From the NCBI GenBank assembly GCA_019745075.1, contig JAIETR010000007.1, forward strand, positions 16,514-80,513: 64,000 bases of DNA, in the 5' to 3' direction. This stretch comes from Qipengyuania sp. GTDB taxonomy: Bacteria; Pseudomonadota; Alphaproteobacteria; Sphingomonadales; Sphingomonadaceae. A program made the position numbers and the translations under genes. Under the pieces are notes generated by a model. The model was not told where the DNA came from. It worked only from the letters and a program-made list of their open reading frames with translations, and ran no database searches. Positions 51,040 to 57,908 of this stretch are shown here, piece by piece. Numbering within the stretch: position 1 is the first letter of the stretch; every line of letters begins with the position of its first letter.

Positions 51040-52112
51040 CGAACCGTGGCCTCGCCGTCCTCGATCCGCCAGACCACCGCCGATCGGGCGAGCGCTTCGA
51101 AGGGCGCGATTTCCGTCCCCGTCACCCAGACCTGCGTTCCGCTTTGGCCGAGGCGCTCGAACAGCGCCGCGCGGCGCTGCGGATCGAGGTGCGCGGCGAC
51201 TTCGTCGAGCAGCAGCAGCGCCGGGCGGCCCTTCGCCGCCAGCGCGGCGTGCGCGAGCGTCATCGCGATCAGCAGCGCCTTTTGTTCGCCGGTGGAGGTG
51301 GCGGCGGCGGGCAGCCGCTTGGCGGCATAGACGACCTCCAGCTCGTCGCGATGCGGTCCGGTCAGCGTGCGTCCCGCCGCGCGGTCGCGCGCGCGGCCGT
51401 CGTGAAGCGCCTGCGACAACTGCTCGACGCCGACCGGACCGCCGGGAACATAGCTCAGCGCGGGCCGGGGGAACGGGTCTTCGCCATGCCGCACGATCTC
51501 CCCCATCAGCGCATCGATCAGTGCTGCGCGCCCTTCGGCCAGCGCCGCCCCGCTGGCGGCGAGCTGCGCCTCGATCGCATCGAGCCAGCGCGGGTCAGGG
51601 GCGCGGGTGTCGCTCATCAGCCGGTTGCGTTCGCGCAGGGCGCGCTCATAACGGCTCGCGTGCGTGGCGTGGACCGGGTTCAGCGCCAGCGCCAGCCGGT
51701 CGAGGTAGCGCCGGCGTTCGCTTGCCGGGGCGGCGAAAAGCCCGTCCATCGCCGGCGTCAGCCAACCTACCGAGAGCCACTCGCCCAGCGCCGCCGCGCT
51801 GCTTTCCGCGCCGTTCGCGCGCACCCGGCGGCGGTTGGGCTGCGCGGGTTCGACGAAGCTGCCGAGCCTCACCTCGGCATCTCCCACCAGGCTCGCCCCG
51901 ACCGCGAAGCCGCCGCTGCCGCCCCGCCGCGCCATCTCGGTAAGCTGCGCGCGCCGCAGCCCGCGGCCGGGCGCGAGCAACGACAGCGCCTCGAGCACGT
52001 TCGTCTTGCCCGCGCCGTTCGGCCCGACGAGCAGGTTCAGCTTACCCGCCCCTTCGAGCGTGGTCTCGGCATGGTTGCGAAAGTCGGACAAGGCGATGCG
52101 GGAGAGCGTCAT
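51036..52112 (-). CDS. recF: DNA replication and repair protein RecF
   Basis: Product of 358 residues. N-terminal LSRIALSDFRNHAET, Walker A VGPNGAGKTN, and C-terminal STGEQKALLIAMTLA and LLLLDEVAAHLD (ABC-type signature and Walker B). RecF loads RecA at single-strand gaps with RecOR. The ATG at 52112 gives the usual N-terminus; an upstream frame extension was not used. Confidence 0.95.
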   Translation of the reverse strand: MTLSRIALSDFRNHAETTLEGAGKLNLLVGPNGAGKTNVLEALSLLAPGRGLRRAQLTEMARRGGSGGFAVGASLVGDAEVRLGSFVEPAQPNRRRVRANGAESSAAALGEWLSVGWLTPAMDGLFAAPASERRRYLDRLALALNPVHATHASRYERALRERNRLMSDTRAPDPRWLDAIEAQLAASGAALAEGRAALIDALMGEIVRHGEDPFPRPALSYVPGGPVGVEQLSQALHDGRARDRAAGRTLTGPHRDELEVVYAAKRLPAAATSTGEQKALLIAMTLAHAALAAKGRPALLLLDEVAAHLDPQRRAALFERLGQSGTQVWVTGTEIAPFEALARSAVVWRIEDGEATVR

Positions 52113-52265
52113 GGAACCCGTCGCTCTAGCCAGCACCGCATCCGCGAGCCACCCGAAACGCCCGATCCCAACCTGTGGCGAGAATTCCTAACATTGCGCG
52201 AAGGTGAACGACGGATGCGTGGATGGTTAAGACGGAATTGGCGGAAATTCGCCGATTTTCGAGTT

Positions 52266-52281
52266 TGGCACGCCCCATGCA
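52266..52281 (+). promoter_or_regulatory. Predicted sigma54 (-24/-12) promoter
   Basis: TGGCACGCCCCATGCA has TGGCAC at 52266-52271 and ATGCA at 52277-52281, with GG and GC separated by exactly 10 bases as sigma54 requires. The start of transcription would be about 40 bp upstream of the first micropeptide gene. In E. coli the psp operon is sigma54-dependent, which fits the downstream pspC. Confidence 0.55.
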
Positions 52282-52330
52282 GCCCAGTGTTCATCCCGGA
52301 ATGACCGGGGGACTTGGAAGGGAATACCAG

Positions 52331-52441
52331 ATGACCACGACTTTCAATAACGCGCTCGCCGCTGTCGCCGCTTTCACCCTCACGGTGCTGTGCATGGCCA
52401 CCGCGATCCTCCCCGCCAGCCCCGCCGGCCTGCTTGCCTGA
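52331..52441 (+). CDS. 36-residue membrane micropeptide (1)
   Basis: Product of 36 residues: a single hydrophobic helix (NALAAVAAFTLTVLCM) and a C-terminal motif ATAILPASPAGLLA. GGAAGGGAA lies upstream of the ATG at 52331. The C-terminal 14 residues are almost the same as those of the next small gene. No family is recognised. It is first in a probable operon with the second micropeptide and pspC. Confidence 0.65.
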   Translation: MTTTFNNALAAVAAFTLTVLCMATAILPASPAGLLA

Positions 52442-52482
52442 GCCGGCGGACCGTCAAACCGATGACACAAGGAAACCAGACA

Positions 52483-52596
52483 ATGCCTTCGACCTCCACC
52501 ACCAAGCTGTTCGCGGCGGCGTTCTCGCTGATCGTCTCGGCCCTGTTCTTCGCCACCGCGATCCTACCCGCTTCGCCCAACGGCCTGATCGCATGA
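52483..52596 (+). CDS. 37-residue membrane micropeptide (2), paralogue of (1)
   Basis: Product of 37 residues: polar N-terminus, helix KLFAAAFSLIVSALFF, and ATAILPASPNGLIA, matching micropeptide 1 at 11 or 12 of 14 positions. AAGGAA 9 bases upstream of ATG 52483 supports this start over an upstream in-frame ATG at 52462. Its stop overlaps the pspC ATG by 4 bp, so it is translationally coupled to pspC. Likely product of tandem duplication. Confidence 0.7.
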   Translation: MPSTSTTKLFAAAFSLIVSALFFATAILPASPNGLIA

Positions 52597-52811
52597 GCAG
52601 GCTGCCCGTCCACCCCGTCGGCGTCCGCCCGGTTCGCCAGGGCTTCCGCCTCAACCGCCGTGACGGCAAGATCATGGGCGTTTCCGCCGGGATCGCCGAC
52701 TGGACCGGCATGCCGAGCACCTTCGTGCGGATCGCCTTCGTGCTCGGCGCATTGTTCGGCTTCGGCACCGCCGCGCCGATTTACCTGGCGATCGGACTGA
52801 TCGCCGACTGA
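52593..52811 (+). CDS. pspC: PspC-domain membrane protein
   Basis: Product of 72 residues. FRLNRRDGKIMGVSAGIADWTGM and STFVRIAFVLGALFGFGTAAPIYL give the PspC domain (one or two membrane helices with AGIAD and V/I-R-hydrophobic motifs). PspC is an envelope-stress sensor in the phage-shock response; here it is solo, without pspA or pspB. Overlaps the second micropeptide gene. Confidence 0.85.
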   Translation: MSRLPVHPVGVRPVRQGFRLNRRDGKIMGVSAGIADWTGMPSTFVRIAFVLGALFGFGTAAPIYLAIGLIAD

Positions 52812-52834
52812 GGGGGCCCCTGAGGGGCTCCCTC
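52810..52834. terminator. GC-rich hairpin after pspC
   Basis: GAGGGGGCCCCT can pair with AGGGGCTCCCTC with one mismatch; very short centre and no T run. It sits between the convergent pspC and SDR genes and may stop transcription from both. Confidence 0.4.
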
Positions 52835-52844
52835 GTCACGCCTG

Positions 52845-52863
52845 CCCTGAGCGTGTCGAAGGG
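52845..52863. repeat. Half copy of the CTGAGC-TGTCGAAG repeat
   Basis: CCCTGAGCGTGTCGAAGGG is one arm of the REP-like element; no facing second arm is found nearby. It directly abuts the stop of the SDR gene. Confidence 0.6.
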
Positions 52864-53646
52864 TCACATGGCCGAAATGCCGCCGTCGAGCTTGAGCTCC
52901 GCCCCGGTCATGAACTTGCTCTCGTCGCTCGCGAGATAGAGCACCCCGTTCGCGATATCGTCCGGCTCGCCCACCCGCCCCAGCGGAATCTGGCGCGCGA
53001 GCTTGTCCATGACGACCGACTTCTCCTTGCCCGAAGCCGTCACCATCCCATCGAGGATCGGGGTATCGACAAATGTCGGGTGGACGCTGTTGCAGCGGAT
53101 GTTCCACCCTCTCTTGGCGCAATAGAGCGCCACCGATTTCGACAGCATCCACACCGCCGCCTTGCTGGCGTTGTAGCCGGGCATGGTGTCGCTCGCGATC
53201 AGCCCGGCGATGCTGGAGATGTTGACGATCGAGCCGGGCTGGTGGTCCCTCATCAGCGGCAGCGCCTTCTGGCAGCCGAGGAACACGCTATCGACATTGA
53301 TGGCGAAGCCGCGCTTCCACTCCTCGTAGGTGCAGGTCTCGATATTGCCGCGCACGCCGACGCCGGCGTTGTTGACCAACACGCTGAGCCCGCCGAGCTT
53401 GTCGCGGGCTTCCTCGACCGCGGCGATCCAGTGGTCGGGATCGGCTACGTCATGCTTGAATGCGAAGGCCGTCCCAGCGCCGCATTCGGCGTCGATCGCC
53501 TTTGCGGTCAACTGCGCCCCGGCCCCGTTGATGTCCGTGCACAGCACCCGCGCACCCTCGCGCGCCAGGATCCGCGCCTGCGCCGCGCCCAGGCCCTGCG
53601 CCGCGCCGGTCACCAGCGCCAGCTTGCCCGTAACCCGTCCTGCCAT
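52864..53646 (-). CDS. Short-chain dehydrogenase/reductase
   Basis: Product of 260 residues. TGAAQGLGAAQA Rossmann motif, NNAGVGVRG, and catalytic Ser, Tyr, Lys in ISSIAGLIASDTMPGYNASK. The C-terminus SKFMTGAELKLDGGISAM is typical of classical SDRs. NAD(P)-dependent oxidoreductase of unknown substrate; the family includes cyclohexanol- and steroid-type dehydrogenases. Its ATG overlaps the Nudix stop by one base. Confidence 0.88.
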   Translation of the reverse strand: MAGRVTGKLALVTGAAQGLGAAQARILAREGARVLCTDINGAGAQLTAKAIDAECGAGTAFAFKHDVADPDHWIAAVEEARDKLGGLSVLVNNAGVGVRGNIETCTYEEWKRGFAINVDSVFLGCQKALPLMRDHQPGSIVNISSIAGLIASDTMPGYNASKAAVWMLSKSVALYCAKRGWNIRCNSVHPTFVDTPILDGMVTASGKEKSVVMDKLARQIPLGRVGEPDDIANGVLYLASDESKFMTGAELKLDGGISAM

Positions 53647-54212
53647 CAAATCTCTCCCGCGAGGATGCCACCGGCGAGCAGCATCAGCACGCGCACATCG
53701 ACGCCGCAACCCTCGGCACGCTTTGCCGCGACGAAGGCGGCGATCTCGGCCAACGGGACGCGGTAGACGGTGATATTCTCACCCTTGGTCCCGCCACCGG
53801 GGCCGGTTCGCTCGAGTTCACTCGCCCGCACCAGGGTGAAGCTCTCGCCGAGCATGCCCGGGCTCGAATAGAACGTTCCAAGGTCTTCCAGGCGCCCCGC
53901 GCGGTAGCCGGTCTCTTCCTTCAGCTCGCGCCCGGCGGCGACGAGATCGTCCTCGCCTTCCGCATCATCGCCGATCAGCCCGGCGGGAAGCTCGAGGCAG
54001 CTCCGGCCCAGCGGCACGCGATACTGCTCGACCAGGAGAACATCGCCGTCGATCGTCGCCAGGATGACCGCGGCGCGGATATTGCGCGCCCGATCGACAT
54101 ACTCCCACCGCCCCCGCCGCTTGGCGGTCACGTATTTGCCCTGCCAGACCACTTCTTCGGCCAAATCGGCATCCGGCGGGGAGCCTGGGACAGGGTGACA
54201 CCTGTCACCCAT
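53646..54212 (-). CDS. Nudix hydrolase, ADP-ribose pyrophosphatase type
   Basis: Product of 188 residues. The Nudix box is exact: GDDAEGEDDLVAAGRELKEE then TGY, matching GX5EX7REUXEEXGU. YRVPLGRSCLELPAGLIG before it and the proline-containing SSPGMLGESFTL after it resemble ADP-ribose/sugar-nucleotide pyrophosphatases. Start at ATG 54212 lies within a run of GGTGACA repeats, so a start further in (for instance at VVWQGKYV) is possible. Confidence 0.88.
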   Translation of the reverse strand: MGDRCHPVPGSPPDADLAEEVVWQGKYVTAKRRGRWEYVDRARNIRAAVILATIDGDVLLVEQYRVPLGRSCLELPAGLIGDDAEGEDDLVAAGRELKEETGYRAGRLEDLGTFYSSPGMLGESFTLVRASELERTGPGGGTKGENITVYRVPLAEIAAFVAAKRAEGCGVDVRVLMLLAGGILAGEI

Positions 54213-54269
54213 GTGTCACCCCGTGCAAGTGCTTGTATCGATTAGACAAACCGCACATAGGGTGACAGT
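54194..54269. promoter_or_regulatory. Cluster of GGTGACA/TGTCACC elements at the Nudix start
   Basis: GGTGACA (54194-54200) faces TGTCACC (54203-54209); another TGTCACC at 54214-54220 and GGTGACA at about 54262-54268 follow. Repeated use of one 7-mer in both orientations around a start codon suggests an operator, but I cannot name the regulator. Confidence 0.4.
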
Positions 54270-54313
54270 ATGTAGGTTTTGGCACGCCGCTTTCTCTTTC
54301 GTTGCGAATCGAT

Positions 54314-54328
54314 GTTCGCCAATTGTTC
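54314..54328. promoter_or_regulatory. LexA-type SOS box (GTTC-N7-GTTC)
   Basis: GTTCGCCAATTGTTC is an exact match to the alphaproteobacterial LexA consensus. It lies in the 148-bp gap upstream of the Nudix-SDR operon (about 100 bp from its start) and downstream of the TPM gene. A single short motif can occur by chance. Confidence 0.35.
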
Positions 54329-54360
54329 GCAAATGAGGCGCGTGTAGGAAAGCGGAAAAT

Positions 54361-55035
54361 CTACACCAATATCAGTCGGTCGGGCAGCTCGTTGACGTCA
54401 TCCCCGCTGCGCGGAAAGTGCTCGGCGAGCACCATGCCCACGTCGCGCACGCCCGCGGCGAGGCCTTCGCCGACACGGCCCTGGCGGATTTCGGCGAGCA
54501 TGTCGGCCATCGCCTGGCCCCAGACCTGGGCGTCGACCTTGGTGGCGATCGCCTCGTCGGCGACGATCTCCGCCCGGTGTTCGCGCATCGAGAGGTAGAG
54601 CAGCACGCCGGTGCGGCCATGCGTGCGGCGGTCGGCCCCGACCTTGAAGTGGCGCACCGCCGCGGCGCGGACGCGCGCGAGCTTCACCGGGCCGGGGATG
54701 AGCGCGAACTTGAGCGGCCGCCACGCCTGGATCGCCCACATCGCGAGGAACTTCGCGAGGCCGATGCCCGTGACCAGCGTCAGCAACTCTCCGGGCGTCC
54801 AGACATGGCTCCAGCGCCCCAGCAGCCGATCCACCGAGCCGGTGTAGAAATCGGGGAAGGCCGTCACCAGCGCCATCGCGGTGAAGCCGATCGCCACCGC
54901 CCACAGCAGCGCGACGTCGGTATAGCCGTCCGAGCGGTCGGCGAGCACGGTGACGATTTCGCCGGAGGTATTCGCCTCGGCCTCGGCCACCGCGGCCGTT
55001 ACAACGTCCTGCGCCCTTTGATCGAGCACCTGCAT
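54361..55035 (-). CDS. TPM-domain membrane protein
   Basis: Product of 224 residues. VAEAEANTSGEIVTVLADRS at the N-terminus and RTHGRTGVLLYLSMREHRAE are TPM-domain sequence; between them two membrane helices (VALLWAVAIGFTAMALVTA, LLTLVTGIGLAKFLAMWA). It is the third gene of a lemA-TPM-TPM operon, with ATG overlapping the stop of the preceding gene by one base. Function of these operons is uncertain (envelope-associated). Confidence 0.8.
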   Translation of the reverse strand: MQVLDQRAQDVVTAAVAEAEANTSGEIVTVLADRSDGYTDVALLWAVAIGFTAMALVTAFPDFYTGSVDRLLGRWSHVWTPGELLTLVTGIGLAKFLAMWAIQAWRPLKFALIPGPVKLARVRAAAVRHFKVGADRRTHGRTGVLLYLSMREHRAEIVADEAIATKVDAQVWGQAMADMLAEIRQGRVGEGLAAGVRDVGMVLAEHFPRSGDDVNELPDRLILV

Positions 55036-55865
55036 CACCAGCCCCCGCTCGCGCCGCCGCCGTTGAAGCCGCCGCCCCCGCCGCCGAAACCGCCGAAGCC
55101 TCCGCCGCCGCCGCCGCCCCAGTCGCTGCCACCGCCACTGTTGTTGAATACGCTGCGGGCGATGGCCGAGCCGGCTTCCCACAGGACGATGTCGCGCGCG
55201 GTGTTGGCCCACGGGCTGCGCCCCCGGCCCCGGCCCCGGCGCCTGCCGCCCCGGCCGAGCATGGGCAGAATGAAGAGCAGGAACACGAAAACCAGCCAGA
55301 ACAGCGCCCCGATCGGAAAGCCGCCCTCGGACCGGCGCTTTCGGTCGGCGGCCGCCTGAGCCTCCTCGATCGCTCTGGCTTGCGCCGGGTCCATGTCGAG
55401 CTGGGCGATGATCGCATCGACCCCGGCGACGATGCCGCCCGACATGTTTCCGGCCTTGAATTCGGGCACGATGGTGTCGCGGACGATGCGGCCCGACATG
55501 ATGTCGGTCATGCGCTCCTGCACGCCGCGCGCGGTATGGATGCGCAGCTTGCGCTCGGCGGGGGCGACCAGAAGCAGCACCCCGTTCTCGCTCTCCGCGC
55601 CGCCGATTCCCCAGCTTTCGGCGAGGCGCTGGGCATAGGGCTCGATCTCCTCGCCGTCGAGCGAAGGCACGGTGGCGACGACGATCGCCCGGCCCGTGGC
55701 GCGGTTGTAGTCGCGCAGCTTCGCGTCGAGCGTCGCCTTGTCCGCCGCCGTCAGGACATTGGCATAATCGGCGATCGGGCCATCGGGCCGCGCGGGCAGT
55801 TGCGCCCACGCGGCGGAGGAGACGAGCGCCAGCAGCAGCGCGAAAAGGGCCGCGAGGCGGCGCAT
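55035..55865 (-). CDS. TPM-domain protein with Gly-rich tail (YgcG-like)
   Basis: Product of 276 residues. Signal peptide (ALFALLLALVSSAAWA), TPM domain (PDGPIADYANVLTAAD to VPEFKAGNMSGG), a C-terminal membrane helix (FWLVFVFLLFILPML), then an Arg/Gly stretch and a tail of almost only Gly and Phe (GGGGGGFGGFGGGGGG). The Gly-rich tail is a hallmark of YgcG-type proteins. Periplasmic TPM domain. Confidence 0.85.
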   Translation of the reverse strand: MRRLAALFALLLALVSSAAWAQLPARPDGPIADYANVLTAADKATLDAKLRDYNRATGRAIVVATVPSLDGEEIEPYAQRLAESWGIGGAESENGVLLLVAPAERKLRIHTARGVQERMTDIMSGRIVRDTIVPEFKAGNMSGGIVAGVDAIIAQLDMDPAQARAIEEAQAAADRKRRSEGGFPIGALFWLVFVFLLFILPMLGRGGRRRGRGRGRSPWANTARDIVLWEAGSAIARSVFNNSGGGSDWGGGGGGGFGGFGGGGGGFNGGGASGGW

Positions 55866-55875
55866 CGGATCGGCC

Positions 55876-56568
55876 TTAGCGGGCCGCGGCGGTCGCGGTG
55901 GCCGCCGGCGTGGCGGCCGCGTTGTCGTTGACTGCCGGTGCCGGAGCCGGAGCGGCGTTCGGCTGCGCGCCCATGTTGCCGAAATCCACCGTCGGCGCGA
56001 CGTCCGCGCCCGCGGCCGCCTCGAACGGCACCATCGGCTTGGCGCCGTGGATCACCTTGGCGCCGATCGCGCTCGGGAAGGTGCGGATCTCGGTGTTGTA
56101 GTCGCGAACGGCGTCGTTGTAGCGGGTGCGCGCGGTGTCGATGCGGTTCTCGCTGCCTTCCAGCGCGGTCATCAGATCGGCGAAGCGCGCCTGGCTCTGG
56201 AGCTGCGGATAGTTCTCGACCACCGTGCGCAGCTGGCCGAGCGCTTGCGTCAACTGGTTCTGCGCATCCTGGAATTTCTTGAACTCCGCCGGGTTGGACA
56301 GATCGTCGGTGGTGATGTTGATGCTGGTCGCGGCGGCGCGGGCATTGGTGACGTTGGTCAGGATCGTGGTTTCCGACTGCGCCGCCCCGCGCACCGAGGC
56401 GACGAGATTGGGCACCAGGTCGGCGCGCCGCTGGTAGGAGCTCTGGACGTCGGCCCAGGCGGCCTTGGCGGCCTCCTGCTTGGTGGGGACCGAATTGATG
56501 CCGCAGGCCGATAGCGCGGCGGCGGCGGCGATCGCGACAACGGCGCGAATGGCGGCGAAACGGGTCAT
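55876..56568 (-). CDS. lemA: LemA-family lipoprotein
   Basis: Product of 230 residues. Lipobox LSAC (Cys22), then the LemA core: AAWADVQSSYQRRADLVPNL, ENYPQLQSQARF and NRIDTARTRYNDAVRDYN. The C-terminal 40 residues are Ala/Pro/Asn low complexity. LemA proteins form long helical bundles in the periplasm and occur with TPM genes. First gene of the operon. Confidence 0.9.
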   Translation of the reverse strand: MTRFAAIRAVVAIAAAAALSACGINSVPTKQEAAKAAWADVQSSYQRRADLVPNLVASVRGAAQSETTILTNVTNARAAATSINITTDDLSNPAEFKKFQDAQNQLTQALGQLRTVVENYPQLQSQARFADLMTALEGSENRIDTARTRYNDAVRDYNTEIRTFPSAIGAKVIHGAKPMVPFEAAAGADVAPTVDFGNMGAQPNAAPAPAPAVNDNAAATPAATATAAAR

Positions 56569-56675
56569 CGTAGAACGGCTCCCTTGCGGACAACTGTCTT
56601 ACTTAAATAGCACGGTAGCAGCGGCGTGCAAGGTGCCGGTGGACGAGCTGCGCAGGCGGGGCTGATTCCGCTCAC

Positions 56676-56703
56676 TTCACATTAAGCCGAGAGTCTCTAT
56701 ATA
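56676..56703 (+). promoter_or_regulatory. Candidate promoter of ssrA
   Basis: TTCACA (56676-56681), 16 bases, TATATA (56698-56703). Good -10, fair -35, placed just ahead of the tmRNA acceptor piece. Transcription would start near 56710. Confidence 0.5.
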
Positions 56704-56709
56704 CAACCT

Positions 56710-57060
56710 TGCCGGTTTCGGCCGGCTATGGCGATAAACGATGGCGTGCAATAGGCACAACGGACCCGGGGGCAGTACCCGGCGGCTCCACCACAAACCC
56801 CGGATTTTCGGGGGTTATGACGGGGCCGAACCAGGATCGACGTGTGTTGAAAGGCGTTGTTTTCACCCGGGCTGAGTAACCCGCATAAGGCTCAAAACCC
56901 ATAAGTGCCAACGACAACGAAGCACTTGCTCTCGCCGCGTAATGCGACGGCTTAACGGCCTGAATTTACAACGCAAAGAGCACGGTTCGGACCGAACCGG
57001 GTAACAGAATCGGAAACCGGGGGCCCGGGGGTGCCTAGCAACAGAAACCCCCACCTGGCT
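56710..57060 (+). ncRNA. ssrA: Two-piece (circularly permuted) tmRNA
   Basis: The acceptor piece comes first: CCCGGGGGCAGTACCCGGCG then GCTCCACCA, ending with CCA at 56793. After a short loop (56794-56820) the coding piece begins at 56822 with GGGGCCGAACCAGGATCGAC. GGGGCCG pairs with CGGCTCC of the acceptor, rebuilding the tRNA-like stem. The tag frame (56907-56942) reads ANDNEALALAA and a stop. Gene permutation is typical of alphaproteobacteria: the loop is removed, giving two RNAs that together with SmpB rescue stalled ribosomes. A hairpin near 57027-57052 probably closes the transcript. Ends are approximate. Confidence 0.95.
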
Positions 57061-57061
57061 T

Positions 57062-57515
57062 GTTCACACAAAGACACAAAGAGGTCTGCGCCTTCTTCAA
57101 CCGCCCGAGTAATCGTTGGCGACGCGCTTCACGCCATTCTTGAACAGCACCTCTCCGAAATTGAGGAGCAAGCCCAGGGGTTTCCCGGTGAGGCGGAGGT
57201 AGGTCAGGAGCTGCTTTCCATGCACTGGAGCCAACCGTTCGACCGATTTGATTTCCACGATCAGGCGATCGTCCACCAGCAGATCGATCCTGAATGCGTT
57301 GTCTACGACAACGCCATCATAATTCAGAGGCAAGACGACCTGTCTGGCAACGGGTATGCCGCGACGAGCGAGTTGGGAAGCAAGCAACGCTTCGTACGCC
57401 GTTTCGAGCAGGCCTGGTCCCAAATCGCGGTGCATCCGGTACCCGCAATCGATGACCTCGCGAGCAAGCGCTTCGAGCGCCTCGTCGCGCGGCCTCTTTG
57501 TGTCTTTGTGTGAAC
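57062..57515. mobile_element. 454-bp element with 23-bp perfect terminal inverted repeats
   Basis: 57062-57084 and 57493-57515 are exact reverse complements (core CACAAAGACACAAAGAGG). They enclose most of the GxxExxY gene and begin right after the end of ssrA. No transposase is encoded. The structure suggests a non-autonomous mobile cassette, but no flanking duplication was seen. Confidence 0.65.
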
Positions 57516-57519
57516 TCAA
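57097..57519 (-). CDS. GxxExxY-family protein (PD-(D/E)XK nuclease-like)
   Basis: Product of 140 residues from TTG 57519. The name motif is in LGPGLLETAYEALL (G-x-x-E-x-x-Y); RIDLLVDDRLIVEIKSVERL gives the Asp...Glu-x-Lys triad of the nuclease-like fold. The biological role of the family is unknown. The first codons come from the right terminal repeat of the element, so the true start may be internal or upstream. Convergent with nothing; its start abuts the stop of the next membrane protein gene. Confidence 0.85.
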   Translation of the reverse strand: MSSHKDTKRPRDEALEALAREVIDCGYRMHRDLGPGLLETAYEALLASQLARRGIPVARQVVLPLNYDGVVVDNAFRIDLLVDDRLIVEIKSVERLAPVHGKQLLTYLRLTGKPLGLLLNFGEVLFKNGVKRVANDYSGG

Positions 57520-57779
57520 TCGAGCAATGCCTCGGGGGCAGCGTCAGCATTTGAGCGAGCCGCTTTCTCGAACTTGATGCAATCCAGGATCTTGGCCCCG
57601 CCCATGAACACCGCCCCCGTGGCGGCGAGGAACAGCGTCCAGCCGCCCCAGCCGGGAAATTGTTCGAGATAGTGCGCCCCGCGCGAGGTGGCCCCGAGCG
57701 CGAGCGCGTAAATGATGAGATAGGCTTCCCAGTTCGTCTTGATGACGAACAATCGCCCGAGCTTGCGCAACACCCGCAT
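57516..57779 (-). CDS. Conserved small membrane protein
   Basis: Product of 87 residues. MRVLRKLGRLFVIKTNWEAY followed by two hydrophobic segments (LIIYALALGATSRG and GWTLFLAATGAVFMGGAKIL). AAAGGATGG immediately upstream supports the ATG at 57779. No functional family known to me; similar short proteins occur in sphingomonads. Confidence 0.65.
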   Translation of the reverse strand: MRVLRKLGRLFVIKTNWEAYLIIYALALGATSRGAHYLEQFPGWGGWTLFLAATGAVFMGGAKILDCIKFEKAARSNADAAPEALLD

Positions 57780-57908
57780 CCATCCTTTCGTTAACGCTTG
57801 ACCACGCAATCGCCGTGCCAGCGGCGGGATCGCGGGGACAACGATGGTTAACGTCCTGGCGCCATGTAAACCCCGCCGACGCCAGGGTGTAAAGCGCGTT
57901 AACCACGA

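Noticed and set aside
54276..54296. Second sigma54-like site (TTGGCACGCCGCTTTC)
   Set aside because: The -12 GC is replaced by TT and no plus-strand gene follows.
57062..57515. The inverted-repeat element as a tmRNA-encoded attachment site of a prophage or island
   Set aside because: No integrase, no long island and no duplicated ssrA 3' end is visible; only a 454-bp unit is present.
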